Shown here in pieces: positions 1-8,623 of a stretch of DNA of 44,122 bases (positions are counted from its first letter, which is position 1; each line of letters begins with the position of its first letter). The stretch comes from a virus: the IMG/VR virus record IMGVR_UViG_3300046413_001279, positions 1-44,122 of that record; one strand, written 5' to 3'. The notes below the pieces were generated by a model that had not been told where the DNA came from, ran no database searches, and worked only from the letters and a program-made list of their open reading frames with translations. The position numbers and the translations under genes are program-made.

Positions 1-170
1 GGTAATGTAATTAATTGTTCATTATAAAATTCAGAACCTTCTTTCATTAAAGTATTTGTCCAAAAACCACAAGATAAACTTAAATAGTTAGTTATATCTT
101 TACTTATTTCAACTTTATAACATAAGTCACCTCCTGACTTAGGACAATTTATAATTTCATCGTATTGCAT
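1..170 (-). CDS. Hypothetical phage protein, 3' end outside the window
   Basis: An open frame starts with ATG at 170 (MQYDEIINCPKSGGDLCYKV...) and runs off the left edge without a stop, leaving about 56 residues. It starts 2 nt after the upstream glycosyltransferase gene, so it belongs to the same transcript. The visible part has two cysteines (in NCPKSG and SLSCGFW) and no membrane segment. I do not recognise a family. The coding call rests on tight spacing, a proper ATG and uninterrupted phase; function is unknown. Confidence 0.6.
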   Translation of the reverse strand, partial: MQYDEIINCPKSGGDLCYKVEISKDITNYLSLSCGFWTNTLMKEGSEFYNEQLITL

Positions 171-172
171 AA

Positions 173-1474
173 TTAATTTATTTTAGGTAATTCTACGTTT
201 GTTTTAGGGTTTAAAGTAGGTAATTTTAAATCTACTTGTTTAGGAAATTCAGGTATATTATGTTTTAATATATTACCTACTAATTCCCTCATTTTATCTT
301 TACTAAAATTAGTTCTTATATGATGACCCTGTTGTTTAGCTGATACTATATATTTTTTATAATTACTAAATACATTTTTAAATGCTTTACTAGCATGTCC
401 TTGATCAACACTAAACCATTGGTAATCTTTTAATAGCCATTTATTAGCAGCTGATGGGTGTACATTTTCCATCTTACCTGGTAATAAATAAGCAAATGAA
501 GGGTGTAAAAAATCTAATTGACCTGACCAACCAGAAGCAATTACTGGTTTTTTAGATAAACAAAATTCCATTAAAGGTCTACCATAACCTTCTCCCTTAG
601 TATGAGAAACCATAGCTTTTACTTTTGAATGATTATATAATTCATTCATTTCTTGGTTTGTAAAATCACCTTGTAATAAATAAACATTAGGTAAATCATT
701 TCCGCCTATGGAATCTCTAATTTCTTTAACTCTATCTTGTATAGTATCTTTACTGATATGATTATCTACTCCAGTTGATGCTTTTAAAATTAAAGCAGGT
801 TTAGTACCTTTTTTATTTTTAAATGTTTCATAGAAATTTTTAATCATTAAACCAACATTTTTTCTATCATGTCCTACAGCACCTTCCATCCACATACCAA
901 CAAATAGAAAACAAAATGATTCTTTAATTTCATCTAGTTTTAATTTATTATCTTTAGAAGGTAAATGTTTATAAATATCTAAATCTGCACCCTCAAAAAC
1001 AACATGAATTGGTTTTTGGTTACGAATCATTTGCCCTGTAGACTTTCCAGCCTTATCTAAAGCATCAAATTCAATATTTTCAAATATATGTTTACTGTGT
1101 TTAGATGAAACAAAGTTCATATTCATCCTATTTAAACCTACAATCCAATCACCAGTACAACCTGTACTTTCAATACCTGCTGTACAACCAATATTAAATT
1201 TTCCTATAGGTTGAAATTCATTTGGAATAGTAATTTGCATCCATACATCTGGTTGGATGCCTTGAGGTACTCCTTGAACTGCATGATCCCATAAAAATTT
1301 CCACTCTTCATGTTTAGCACAAAAACCCCATGTTGTATCACCCCATTTTTGAGGTAATAGTTTAACATCATATTGATCTAACTCAATAATAGCTTTAACA
1401 ATATCTCTAGAACGTGCCCCATAACCACTATAGGTATCAAAAGGACAGCTTATATAAAACGTTGGTTTACTCAT
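173..1474 (-). CDS. GT-B glycosyltransferase (GT4-like)
   Basis: 433 aa, predicted to transfer a sugar from a nucleotide-sugar donor; the acceptor is unknown. The N-terminal Rossmann half carries a glycine-rich SGYGARSRDI stretch (about residues 16-25). The C-terminal half has the GT4 E-x7-E signature EGYGRPLME (about 296-304) followed by KPVIAS. Its start overlaps the stop of the upstream glycosyltransferase by one base, so the two are translationally coupled. Possible acceptors are a modified DNA base, a virion protein or host surface glycan; nothing in the sequence decides. Family call firm, acceptor unknown. Confidence 0.8.
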   Translation of the reverse strand: MSKPTFYISCPFDTYSGYGARSRDIVKAIIELDQYDVKLLPQKWGDTTWGFCAKHEEWKFLWDHAVQGVPQGIQPDVWMQITIPNEFQPIGKFNIGCTAGIESTGCTGDWIVGLNRMNMNFVSSKHSKHIFENIEFDALDKAGKSTGQMIRNQKPIHVVFEGADLDIYKHLPSKDNKLKLDEIKESFCFLFVGMWMEGAVGHDRKNVGLMIKNFYETFKNKKGTKPALILKASTGVDNHISKDTIQDRVKEIRDSIGGNDLPNVYLLQGDFTNQEMNELYNHSKVKAMVSHTKGEGYGRPLMEFCLSKKPVIASGWSGQLDFLHPSFAYLLPGKMENVHPSAANKWLLKDYQWFSVDQGHASKAFKNVFSNYKKYIVSAKQQGHHIRTNFSKDKMRELVGNILKHNIPEFPKQVDLKLPTLNPKTNVELPKIN

Positions 1475-2922
1475 TAATATATTAATTTATGATTTAAAAA
1501 TTTACCTTTATACTCATTAAGGTTTGTAATCGACATTTTAGGTCTTGGCTCCCAAATTTGAAATAATTCATCAAATGCCTCCAAAACTCTCTGACCTTGA
1601 TGTTTAGCTGTAAAGCCAGCTTCATCACCAATAGCCCATTCTCTACCTGCCAATCCTCTTTTATTTCTTTCTTCTGGGGATAAATTATATACTTCAGTTA
1701 ATCTATCAACTGCATCTTCCCATTTACATCTATCATCAAAAATATAAGGTGTTGGAGGTGAACCTTGAACTGATCTACTCGATGGATAAACTGGGAATGC
1801 CCATTCACCATGTTCTTTATAAGTACCTCTATGATTAGAAGGTACATCAGGACTTGGAGTAAACCATTTTCCATTTTCATCTACAAATCTCATTTGATCC
1901 TGCATTCCACCTGTTGTGTTAGCTATAATTGGTGTTCCAGCTAAGATAGCTTCAGTTATAGTTAATCCCCAACCTTCATTTGAGGTTAATAACATTTGGA
2001 CATCAGCTAAATTATAAAAATAATTTAACTCTTCCCTGGATAATTTGTTAGTTGAAAATAATACAGCGTTTGGATATTTTTCTCCAAATAAAAATTCGTT
2101 AACTTTAGCTAAATTAGTTCCATGTTGAGATATTACTTCAGTATGTAACACTAATTTACAACTTTCAGCTTCTTCTTTAGGTAATGAATCTAAAAATACT
2201 CTAAAAGCCATCATTGTATCTGGAATTTGTTTTCTTCTAATGTTTCTAGAATTAAAGAAAGCAACAAACTTTGTTTTGTTATCATCTTTACCTAATACTC
2301 GCTTTCTAAAAGCTAAATATTTTTTATCTTTTTTATCTATTGGGTAGTAATGTTCGGAATTTAAACCATGAGGAACATATTTAAATACTCTTTTGCTATT
2401 ATCAACATCATCTAAAACAAGCTTGTTAATATTAACTGTTTGTTTTGAAATACCCATTAACATATCACAAGACTCATAAAATGGTTTATTATACATTGGA
2501 GCTGGATAATCATCCCAAATATTTAGATAAGTAATAGGACATACTTTTCTAATTTCATGTTCCATATTAAATACCCAAGTAAAATATCTTGGATCTGTAA
2601 TAAGTAAAATAGCATCTGGTTTTTCAGTTGCCATTACTTGTCTTAATAGATCTGCTGTTCCATATCCATCTACACACCAAAGAAATACACTAGCATCTTT
2701 AATATTAGCTTGTTTAGAACAATCATTACTAATATCTAATCTTTTGCCTTTATCTGGGTGTTTTAATGCTCCAGCTAACTGCACCCAGTTATAATGGTGA
2801 CAAGTCTCTAATACAATTTCTTTACCTACTGTAGCAACACCAGAATGTACTCTTATATCATCTGTGATTAATAATATTTTCTTCCTTTTATCCTTAGGAA
2901 GATACTTATAACTTTTATTCAT
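1474..2922 (-). CDS. GT-B glycosyltransferase (GT4-like), second copy
   Basis: 482 aa. The N-terminus KILLITDDIRVHSGVATVGK is the typical first strand and glycine loop of GT-B enzymes. The C-terminal half has the E-x7-E signature EGWGLTITE (about residue 316) followed by AGTPIIANTTGG, the nucleotide-sugar binding edge. A central FFNSRNIRRKQ resembles the basic donor-phosphate region of GT4 members. It is only distantly like its downstream neighbour, so this is a pair of related but diverged enzymes rather than a recent duplication. Co-transcribed with that gene; acceptor unknown. Confidence 0.8.
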   Translation of the reverse strand: MNKSYKYLPKDKRKKILLITDDIRVHSGVATVGKEIVLETCHHYNWVQLAGALKHPDKGKRLDISNDCSKQANIKDASVFLWCVDGYGTADLLRQVMATEKPDAILLITDPRYFTWVFNMEHEIRKVCPITYLNIWDDYPAPMYNKPFYESCDMLMGISKQTVNINKLVLDDVDNSKRVFKYVPHGLNSEHYYPIDKKDKKYLAFRKRVLGKDDNKTKFVAFFNSRNIRRKQIPDTMMAFRVFLDSLPKEEAESCKLVLHTEVISQHGTNLAKVNEFLFGEKYPNAVLFSTNKLSREELNYFYNLADVQMLLTSNEGWGLTITEAILAGTPIIANTTGGMQDQMRFVDENGKWFTPSPDVPSNHRGTYKEHGEWAFPVYPSSRSVQGSPPTPYIFDDRCKWEDAVDRLTEVYNLSPEERNKRGLAGREWAIGDEAGFTAKHQGQRVLEAFDELFQIWEPRPKMSITNLNEYKGKFLNHKLIY

Positions 2923-2933
2923 TAATTTTTTGT

Positions 2934-3122
2934 TTAAAGTTCTATATTAGTTTGGTTTGTTATTTGTTTTCTAAAATCTTCATCTGTAAGGTACAAAAAG
3001 ATTGCTCTATCAGCAAGTTTTTGGAATGAGAATTTTCTCTTTACACATTCAATTTTAAAATTTTCGAATAGGCCAGCTTGAACTTTTACACTTGTAAGTG
3101 TCATTGGTTTTTTATTACTCAT
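2934..3122 (-). CDS. Small ribbon-helix-helix-like protein
   Basis: 62 aa, basic N-terminus. The order of elements fits an Arc/ParG-like ribbon-helix-helix: a short strand (TLTSVKVQ, about 8-15), a first helix (LFENFKIECVKRKFS, about 18-32) and a second helix (FQKLADRAIFLYLTDEDF). Such proteins bind DNA as dimers through the strand. A 66-nt AT-only leader lies upstream (3123-3188). It could be a small transcriptional regulator of the glycosyltransferase genes that follow, but that is inference. Confidence 0.5.
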   Translation of the reverse strand: MSNKKPMTLTSVKVQAGLFENFKIECVKRKFSFQKLADRAIFLYLTDEDFRKQITNQTNIEL

Positions 3123-3188
3123 AATCTTAATTATTTAATAACATTTATATTTGATTATACATATATGTAAATATATAAAAATAAATAT

Positions 3189-4094
3189 CTAAGTCCAAAT
3201 AGTTTGGCATTGTCCACACTTACAAGGATATTTCATATCTTTAATTTCACCCTTTGAATTAAATACTTCATTAATAAAATCAGTAATAGCTTTTTTAGCT
3301 TTATTCAATTTTATTTTTCCACTTGCGGGTTTAAATTCTTGTATTCTAGTTTGGGGCCAATCACTTTTTTCCCAGATTTTTCTTTTAACTATAAAATACT
3401 TAATATCAATTTTATCTAAAGGAATACCAAACTGTTCTGAGAAGTATTGCTTATATAATATTAATTGAAATTGTTTATCTTCATCTTTTTTCATTCTATC
3501 ACCCCAACCTTTAGTACTTGTTTTTATATCAATAATATCAAATGTATCACTATTTTCATTATATAAAACAACATCTAAAAATCCACTATAAAATAAATTA
3601 TTTAACATTTTATTAGGACGATTAAGAATAGGTAACTCAATTCCTACTAAATGAGTACCTCGTTTTGAAAAATAACCACCCACTTTTTTCTTAAAGAATT
3701 TAAGTATTTCAACTCCATCTTCGTAAAATTCTCTCATTTGAACAGCTGATGAGAAATGAGTTTCATTATTTTTCTTGTATTGAGTTTGATATTCATCCAT
3801 CAATACTGTTTGGAATTTTTCTTCTAAATCTAATGCTTGTGCCGCAACTTTAGACTTACCATAAAATACAGTTAAATATTCTTGAATTGTTTCATGAATA
3901 GCAATACCAAAAATCATGTAAATATTAGGTTCTCTTTGATTGATTTTATCTTTGTACTGCAACTTCCATTTATGTGGGCATTGCTTGTACATTGTCAATT
4001 GAGAATAAGATACATTCTTTTGAAATGCATAGTTTAACTTCTCAGGAAGATTCTTTTGAATTTCCTTAACTATTTTAGGTATTTTTTTAGCCAA
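3189..4094 (-). CDS. PD-(D/E)XK nuclease of the RecB/Cas4 type with four-cysteine cluster
   Basis: 301 aa. The start YSQLTMYKQCPHKWKLQY (30-47) is the opening helix of RecB/Cas4-like nucleases. The catalytic set is visible as H67 (GIAIHE), E153, D174 (GFLDVV) and D189-I-K191 (IIDIKTS), followed by a QLxLY-type motif (FQLILYKQYF). C39 near the N-terminus plus C291, C293 and C296 at the C-terminus resemble the Fe-S cluster ligands of Cas4 and AddB. Expected role: DNA end processing in recombination or host DNA breakdown. No Cas1, Cas2 or array is nearby, so a CRISPR role is not supported. Confidence 0.82.
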   Translation of the reverse strand: MAKKIPKIVKEIQKNLPEKLNYAFQKNVSYSQLTMYKQCPHKWKLQYKDKINQREPNIYMIFGIAIHETIQEYLTVFYGKSKVAAQALDLEEKFQTVLMDEYQTQYKKNNETHFSSAVQMREFYEDGVEILKFFKKKVGGYFSKRGTHLVGIELPILNRPNKMLNNLFYSGFLDVVLYNENSDTFDIIDIKTSTKGWGDRMKKDEDKQFQLILYKQYFSEQFGIPLDKIDIKYFIVKRKIWEKSDWPQTRIQEFKPASGKIKLNKAKKAITDFINEVFNSKGEIKDMKYPCKCGQCQTIWT

Positions 4095-4097
4095 AAC

Positions 4098-4520
4098 TTA
4101 TTTTTTCCATTTATCACGTCCTACTAATAAACCAATAATTCCATAATTAGCTATATCAATAAACGTGTCTTCCATTCCTTCTCCTTTAACAAAGTTTTTA
4201 CCGTTATTAAGAAGATTTTTTAGTCTTGAAATTTTATCAGTTAATCTGATGCATAAACCAGTAAGTGAAAATTTCTTATCTGCTTCATTTTTTAAATCAC
4301 CACCTAAAGCAATATTATTTAAACCATAATCCATATGCTTACGAGCAAACATCTCATACATTTCATCTTGAATTTTTTTAAATTCACTAGATAACTCTGG
4401 ATATGATGTTTCAAATACTTCAACTACTCCTAAACCTGCAATAGTATTTTCTTTTTCAACTGCTTTATCGAATTCTGCTTCGCTTACTAACTCAAAATGT
4501 TTTTTTACACTATCACCCAT
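4098..4520 (-). CDS. Nmad1 (DUF1599) family protein
   Basis: 140 aa, all-alpha. It shows the Nmad1 pattern: FARKHMDYGLNN (about 59-70), then SLTGLCIRLTDKISRLKNLL and a distal acidic helix EDTFIDIANYGIIG with the spaced D/E and D-x-A-x-Y. Nmad1 means nucleotide-modification-associated domain 1; members occur in phages near DNA-modification genes, but the activity is unproven and the fold resembles all-alpha NTP pyrophosphatases. It overlaps the upstream 75-aa gene by 8 nt. In a phage that also carries FolE/Que/DpdA genes, a link to nucleotide modification or pool control is plausible. Confidence 0.65.
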   Translation of the reverse strand: MGDSVKKHFELVSEAEFDKAVEKENTIAGLGVVEVFETSYPELSSEFKKIQDEMYEMFARKHMDYGLNNIALGGDLKNEADKKFSLTGLCIRLTDKISRLKNLLNNGKNFVKGEGMEDTFIDIANYGIIGLLVGRDKWKK

Positions 4521-4740
4521 TAACTTGTGCTTTAGGTTTAAAATATTTCTCTAAAATCTCTAATCTTTCTTCAGATGAAGCAAGTAATTTAAGTGCTTCA
4601 GTACAGTTGTCCCAATAATCTTTTGTTGAGTGATCACCTATACCTGCAGGATTATTTGTTAATAATTCAACACTAGCTAGAGCTTTATTTTTATCCGCCT
4701 CTGCTTCGGATTTTAAAAATTTGTAAACTTCTAATTTCAT
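4513..4740 (-). CDS. Hypothetical 75-aa helical protein
   Basis: 75 aa, helical and acidic, of no family I recognise. The segment AEADKNKALASVELL and a C-terminal helix EERLEILEKYF suggest a small helical hairpin. It starts with ATGA overlapping the stop of gp62 and ends overlapping the Nmad1 gene by 8 nt. A TCGTATATTG promoter-like box (4782-4791) lies inside the 3' end of gp62, 41 nt before this start, so the gene may be transcribed apart from the clamp-loader genes. Confidence 0.6.
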   Translation of the reverse strand: MKLEVYKFLKSEAEADKNKALASVELLTNNPAGIGDHSTKDYWDNCTEALKLLASSEERLEILEKYFKPKAQVNG

Positions 4741-5150
4741 AATAATTTATTTATTTCTTTTTTTTGTATTCCCATACGCTCCAATATACGAAAAATTTCG
4801 TCATCTCCCAAAAAGTTCAAATATTCTCTTACTTCATTTTGTGAACATTCCCAATATTTAGATAAATATACTAATAACTCTGTTTTTTGTTGTTTGATAT
4901 TAGATTTAATATACTTATTCCATTTATTATTCTTAGGAATATATTCTCTATAAATTGAGTATATTTGTTCCTTATTTTGAGGGTGAATTTTCTGAGCTTC
5001 ATTTACTAACTCCAAAAAGTCACTATTCATAGACATAAATCTATGAATCATATAACTATTCCAAAGTTCCCAATCTTTATCTGAGAATGATGAGGGATCG
5101 GATTTAATTGAATTAATCTGTTTTAACCAATCCCAAACATTTTTAACCAT
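4737..5150 (-). CDS. 62: Clamp loader small subunit, gp62-like
   Basis: 137 aa, helical. The N-terminus (VWDWLKQINSIK, then WNSYMIHRFMSM) resembles the short gp62 homologues of T4-like phages. T4 gp62 is 187 aa, so this is a compact version. Gp62 joins four gp44 subunits to load the gp45 clamp on DNA. Position supports the call: the gp44 gene lies just upstream with one small gene between, and the clamp gene is in the same half of the window. Sequence similarity is weak and the call depends partly on context. Confidence 0.65.
   Translation of the reverse strand: MVKNVWDWLKQINSIKSDPSSFSDKDWELWNSYMIHRFMSMNSDFLELVNEAQKIHPQNKEQIYSIYREYIPKNNKWNKYIKSNIKQQKTELLVYLSKYWECSQNEVREYLNFLGDDEIFRILERMGIQKKEINKLL
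4782..4791 (-). promoter_or_regulatory. TATATTG promoter-like box inside gp62
   Basis: Minus-strand TTTTTCGTATATTGGAGCG, one of eight near-identical boxes in the window. It lies in the coding end of gp62, 41 nt before the next ATG (4740). The sequence also encodes part of gp62, so chance is possible; the full match to boxes in non-coding DNA supports a promoter. Confidence 0.45.
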
Positions 5151-5151
5151 T

Positions 5152-5424
5152 CTACTCAGATAAAATACTTGAATCAGCTAATTCTTCTCTTAACTCCATT
5201 GGTAATCCATCTGCTAATATCTTATCAGTATAAGGATCAACAAAAACTGGAATAGGCATGATAGCATCGCTTTCAGTACCTGCAACGTATTTTGAAATTT
5301 TTCTAAGGATAACTCTTGACTTCCAAATGTCTGTACCTTTAGAATTTTTAACTGGTTTAGTTGATGTTAAATCAACATTTACTTGTGGTTGTTGTGGTGT
5401 AGCACCACCTGCACTTCCTCTCAT
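5152..5424 (-). CDS. Hypothetical 90-aa protein between gp44 and gp62
   Basis: 90 aa. The N-terminal third is low-complexity (GGATPQQPQVNVDLTSTKPV). The rest looks folded: IWKSRVILRKISKYVAGT, then IMPIPVFVDPYTDKILADG and the acidic LPMELREELADSSILSE. I do not recognise the family. It is packed 1 nt from both neighbours inside the clamp-loader operon, so it is expressed with gp44 and gp62 and may assist replication; that is inference. Confidence 0.6.
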   Translation of the reverse strand: MRGSAGGATPQQPQVNVDLTSTKPVKNSKGTDIWKSRVILRKISKYVAGTESDAIMPIPVFVDPYTDKILADGLPMELREELADSSILSE

Positions 5425-5425
5425 A

Positions 5426-6340
5426 TTATTTATTATTTATTAAATTATTAATTAAACTCATTATATTAATTTCCTTATCAATTCGGAAATTAGCTTTGTA
5501 TTGATGGTCATTAACTAAAATAGCTACTGTACCTTCTTTACCAGGCATATAATCACTTGCTTTATCATATAAAGTTCTAAATAGATCTTCATAATCATCT
5601 GTATTAGCGTTAGCAACTATTTGTCTAATATTTTTAAAATTTGGTTTAGATTTCTTTAATTCATCTATAATTCCATCTATATAATTAGATGAAAATAAAA
5701 CTGATTTATCTAATTTAAGTTCACCATTAACTGTATTAGCTTGAATTGTATTAATACATTTTCTTAAATCGGGATAAAATTGTAATACTATGGATCCTAA
5801 ACTGTCCATATCAAATGCAATTTTTTCTAGATCCATAATCCAAGATAAATGGTAAGCAACTTGTTTTTTGCTTGGTGGAACTACTTTTAATACTTGACAT
5901 CTTGATTGTAGTGGATCTATTATTCGTTCCACATAATTACAAGTTAAAATGAATCTAGTAGTTCTGGAGAATGTTTCTATTATATTACGTAATGATGCTT
6001 GGGCTTGTATAGTAAGAAAATCTGCTTCATCTAATATAACTACTTTAAGTGGTTTAAATGATGCTACGGAAGCAAAGCTAGATACTTTATCTCTAATAGT
6101 TTCAATACCTCTTTCATCTGAAGCATTTATATAAACATGGTCACAGTCTAAATTATTAACTATTAATTTAGCTAATGTAGTTTTACCTGTACCAGCAGGT
6201 CCATAAAATATAAAATTTTGGATATCATTATTATATAATTGAGATGCAATGGAAGATTTTAAATTCTCATTACCAACATAATCTTTTAATTTTACTGGTC
6301 TGTATTTTTCTACTAGTAAACTATGATTAGTATTCTCCAT
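5426..6340 (-). CDS. 44: Clamp loader large subunit, gp44-like AAA+ ATPase
   Basis: 304 aa, close to T4 gp44 (319 aa). The RFC-type opening LLVEKYRPVKLKDYVG is followed by Walker A GPAGTGKTT (47-55), Walker B VVILDEADF (about 100-108) and the SRC arginine-finger motif (146-148). The homologous protein forms the ATP-driven part of the loader that opens gp45 around primed DNA. The start overlaps the upstream 88-aa gene by 14 nt, and gp62 follows two genes on. Firm call. Confidence 0.95.
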   Translation of the reverse strand: MENTNHSLLVEKYRPVKLKDYVGNENLKSSIASQLYNNDIQNFIFYGPAGTGKTTLAKLIVNNLDCDHVYINASDERGIETIRDKVSSFASVASFKPLKVVILDEADFLTIQAQASLRNIIETFSRTTRFILTCNYVERIIDPLQSRCQVLKVVPPSKKQVAYHLSWIMDLEKIAFDMDSLGSIVLQFYPDLRKCINTIQANTVNGELKLDKSVLFSSNYIDGIIDELKKSKPNFKNIRQIVANANTDDYEDLFRTLYDKASDYMPGKEGTVAILVNDHQYKANFRIDKEINIMSLINNLINNK

Positions 6341-6593
6341 AAATTGAATATTGTTTAATTGGTTCAGGTTTTACTTCTTCTTCAGTTGTAGAAATAGCAT
6401 ATAACTCACTTTTTAGGGGAGCTAACCTATACTCCCCTTTAAAGCCAGTTTTCACCATATAAGCTTCTAAGGCATCAGTAAGCGTTTTATGGATAGGACC
6501 ATCAGGTTCATTTGCAATAAGTCTCCACTTATCACCTGGTGGTACCCTGCGAGCAATTAAAATATTCTCTTCTATAACCTTCTTTTTTGACAT
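6327..6593 (-). CDS. Hypothetical 88-aa protein, first gene of the clamp-loader operon
   Basis: 88 aa, no family recognised. A short folded core (ILIARRVPPGDKWRLIANE, then DALEAYMVKTGFKGEYRLAPL) is followed by an acidic proline-containing tail. The ATG lies only 5 nt from a TCGTATATTA box, so this gene probably opens the transcript that carries gp44 and gp62, possibly as a leaderless mRNA. It overlaps gp44 by 14 nt. Confidence 0.6.
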   Translation of the reverse strand: MSKKKVIEENILIARRVPPGDKWRLIANEPDGPIHKTLTDALEAYMVKTGFKGEYRLAPLKSELYAISTTEEEVKPEPIKQYSIYGEY

Positions 6594-6598
6594 AACTA

Positions 6599-6608
6599 TA
6601 ATATACGA
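6599..6608 (-). promoter_or_regulatory. TATATTA promoter-like box, 5 nt from ATG
   Basis: Minus strand reads TTTCGTATATTATAGTTATG. The box lies between GroEL (stop at 6618) and the 88-aa gene (ATG at 6593). The same 5-nt spacing occurs at 8931, 10940 and 16530. If it is the -7 element, the transcript starts at or next to the ATG. Confidence 0.55.
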
Positions 6609-6617
6609 AATTATTTA

Positions 6618-8264
6618 TTAAATTCCAAGTCCTGATTGAGGTACTCCATTATTTTCATAACCTCTATCTTTAAACTCATCACTATCTTTATCTTCAATAA
6701 TAGTACATTCTGTTAATAAAACTGTACCTGCTACTGAAGCTGCATTTTGTAATGCTAATCTAGTAACTTTAGTTGGATCAATAATTCCTGCTTCCTTATA
6801 ATCTATTACTTTTCCTTCATCAATGTGAATTCCTGCCCAATGATCATTACCTGAATCTACTAGTTTATATTTACCTAGTAATTGTGCTTCAGTTGAATCA
6901 TAACCAGCATTAAGTAATATTTGTTCAAATGGTTTACCACATGCTTTATATACAATCTCAGCTCCAATACTTTCTTTATTTTTAATAGCTTCTCTAGCAT
7001 AAAGTAAAGCAACACCACCACCTGGGAGTATTCCTTCTTCAATTGCAGCTTTTGTAGCATGTAATGCATCATCAACTCTATCTTTTCTTTCATTCATTTC
7101 AGTTTCTGTAAATCCACCTACATGAATAATAGCGACACCACCTACAAATTTAGCTAATCTATTTTGTAACTGTTCAGTTTCATAAGGTGTTTTTGATTTA
7201 TCAAGTTGAACTTTAATTTCTTCAATTCTTGATTCAATTTTTTCAACTTCACCTTTACCATCAACTATAGTAGTTTGTTCTTTTTCTACAGTTACTATTC
7301 TAGCTTCACCAAACCAATCCCAACTAAATTTGTCTAACTTCATTCCTTTATCTTTACTAAATACAGTACCACCTGTAGTAATAGCTATATCTTCTAAGAT
7401 AAGTTTTCTTCTATCTCCAAAATCGGGAGCTTTAACAGCACAAACACTTAATGTACCTCTCATTTTATTAACTATAAGAGTAGCTAATGCTTCATTATCT
7501 ATATCTTCAGCAATTATTAATAAAGATTTACCTTGAGCACCTACTGCTTCTAAAATTGGAAGTAATTCTTTAACTGAAGATAATCTACCATCAACAATAA
7601 GAATAGCAGGATTTTCAAGTACTGAAGTCATATCATTGTTGTTAGTAACAAAATATGGAGATTTATAACCTCTAGCAAATTGCATTCCTTCCACAGTTTC
7701 AATATAATTATCTGCTGTTCTAGATGATTCAATATGAACTACACCTTGTTGACCAACTTTATCTACTGCAGTAGCAATTAATTTTCCTACTTCATTATCA
7801 TTATTAGCTGAAACTGTAGCAATTTGTTCTAATTGATTTTCTTCACCTATATCCTCAGATAATTTTTTCAATTGTGAAACAACTTCTTTTACTGATTGGT
7901 CAATATCTCTTTTGATTTGAACTGCATTTTCTTTATTATCTAGAGCTGTTAAACCATTTTTAATGATTTCTCTAGCCAATAGTGTTGATGTAGTTGTACC
8001 ATCACCAGCCTTATCTGCTGTTTTAATTGCAGCATACTTAACTAATTGAACTCCAAGTTCTTGATTAGTTTCTTTTAATACAATATTTCTAGCAACTGTA
8101 ACACCATCTTTAGTACTTTGAGGTGGGTCAATAATACCCTTACCTATAACAACATTTCTTCCGTTAGGTCCTAAAGTTGAAACTACAGCATCAGCTAAAA
8201 TATCTATACCTTTAATTAAATTTTTTCTGGCTTGTTTGCCAAATTCTACTTTTTTCATAATCAT
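6618..8264 (-). CDS. groL: Chaperonin GroEL (Hsp60)
   Basis: 548 aa, full GroEL length. ATP-site motifs are intact: TLGPNGRNVV (30-39), TKDGVTVA (51-58) and AGDGTTTSTLL (86-96). The hydrolysis aspartate sits in RVDDALHATKAAIEEG, and LPGGGVALL matches the second nucleotide-binding stretch. The usual GGM-rich C-terminal tail is absent; it ends NNGVPQSGLGI. The second ATG (MKKVEFG, 2 codons in) is an equally possible start. Downstream of GroES by 2 nt, so the pair forms a phage-encoded folding chamber, probably for capsid or other phage proteins. Confidence 0.97.
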   Translation of the reverse strand: MIMKKVEFGKQARKNLIKGIDILADAVVSTLGPNGRNVVIGKGIIDPPQSTKDGVTVARNIVLKETNQELGVQLVKYAAIKTADKAGDGTTTSTLLAREIIKNGLTALDNKENAVQIKRDIDQSVKEVVSQLKKLSEDIGEENQLEQIATVSANNDNEVGKLIATAVDKVGQQGVVHIESSRTADNYIETVEGMQFARGYKSPYFVTNNNDMTSVLENPAILIVDGRLSSVKELLPILEAVGAQGKSLLIIAEDIDNEALATLIVNKMRGTLSVCAVKAPDFGDRRKLILEDIAITTGGTVFSKDKGMKLDKFSWDWFGEARIVTVEKEQTTIVDGKGEVEKIESRIEEIKVQLDKSKTPYETEQLQNRLAKFVGGVAIIHVGGFTETEMNERKDRVDDALHATKAAIEEGILPGGGVALLYAREAIKNKESIGAEIVYKACGKPFEQILLNAGYDSTEAQLLGKYKLVDSGNDHWAGIHIDEGKVIDYKEAGIIDPTKVTRLALQNAASVAGTVLLTECTIIEDKDSDEFKDRGYENNGVPQSGLGI

Positions 8265-8266
8265 TT

Positions 8267-8623
8267 TTATATATCTGTTAAATGTTCTTTATCAATTTCA
8301 CTTACTTCTGTTTCCGCCAGTACATCTTCTACTGGTACAGTTACTTTGGCTAAGATTTGATTCTCAGGACCAACATAATATTCTTCACCATCAAATTGTA
8401 GTTTAGTGAATCCCATAGTTGGTAAGACAATTCTATCTCCCACCTTAATAATTGTTTGTAAAAATTCTCCTGAATGTGTATGCTTTCCAGGACCTACAGC
8501 TATAACTTCACCTACTTCATTTAATTCTTTACCCATGTCTGGTACAATAATACCCCCATAAGTAACTTCCTCATTTTCAATAGGTTTAACAATAACTGCG
8601 TCAAATAGTGCTTCTAAGTTCAT
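8267..8623 (-). CDS. groS: Co-chaperonin GroES
   Basis: 118 aa against about 97 in bacteria. The N-terminus FDAVIVKPIENEE is the GroES beta-barrel start, and YGGIIVPDMGKELNEVGEVIAV holds the mobile loop with the hydrophobic GIIVP that docks to GroEL. It ends with ILAKVTV, then an acidic extension of about 24 residues (EDVLAETEVSEIDK...) not found in bacterial GroES. It is closer to GroES than to T4 gp31. Overlaps the upstream 101-aa gene by 4 nt and lies 2 nt before groEL. Confidence 0.93.
   Translation of the reverse strand: MNLEALFDAVIVKPIENEEVTYGGIIVPDMGKELNEVGEVIAVGPGKHTHSGEFLQTIIKVGDRIVLPTMGFTKLQFDGEEYYVGPENQILAKVTVPVEDVLAETEVSEIDKEHLTDI

Noticed and set aside
3189-4094. CRISPR adaptation gene cas4
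   Set aside because: No repeats, Cas1 or Cas2 nearby; the nuclease is better explained as a phage recombination enzyme.
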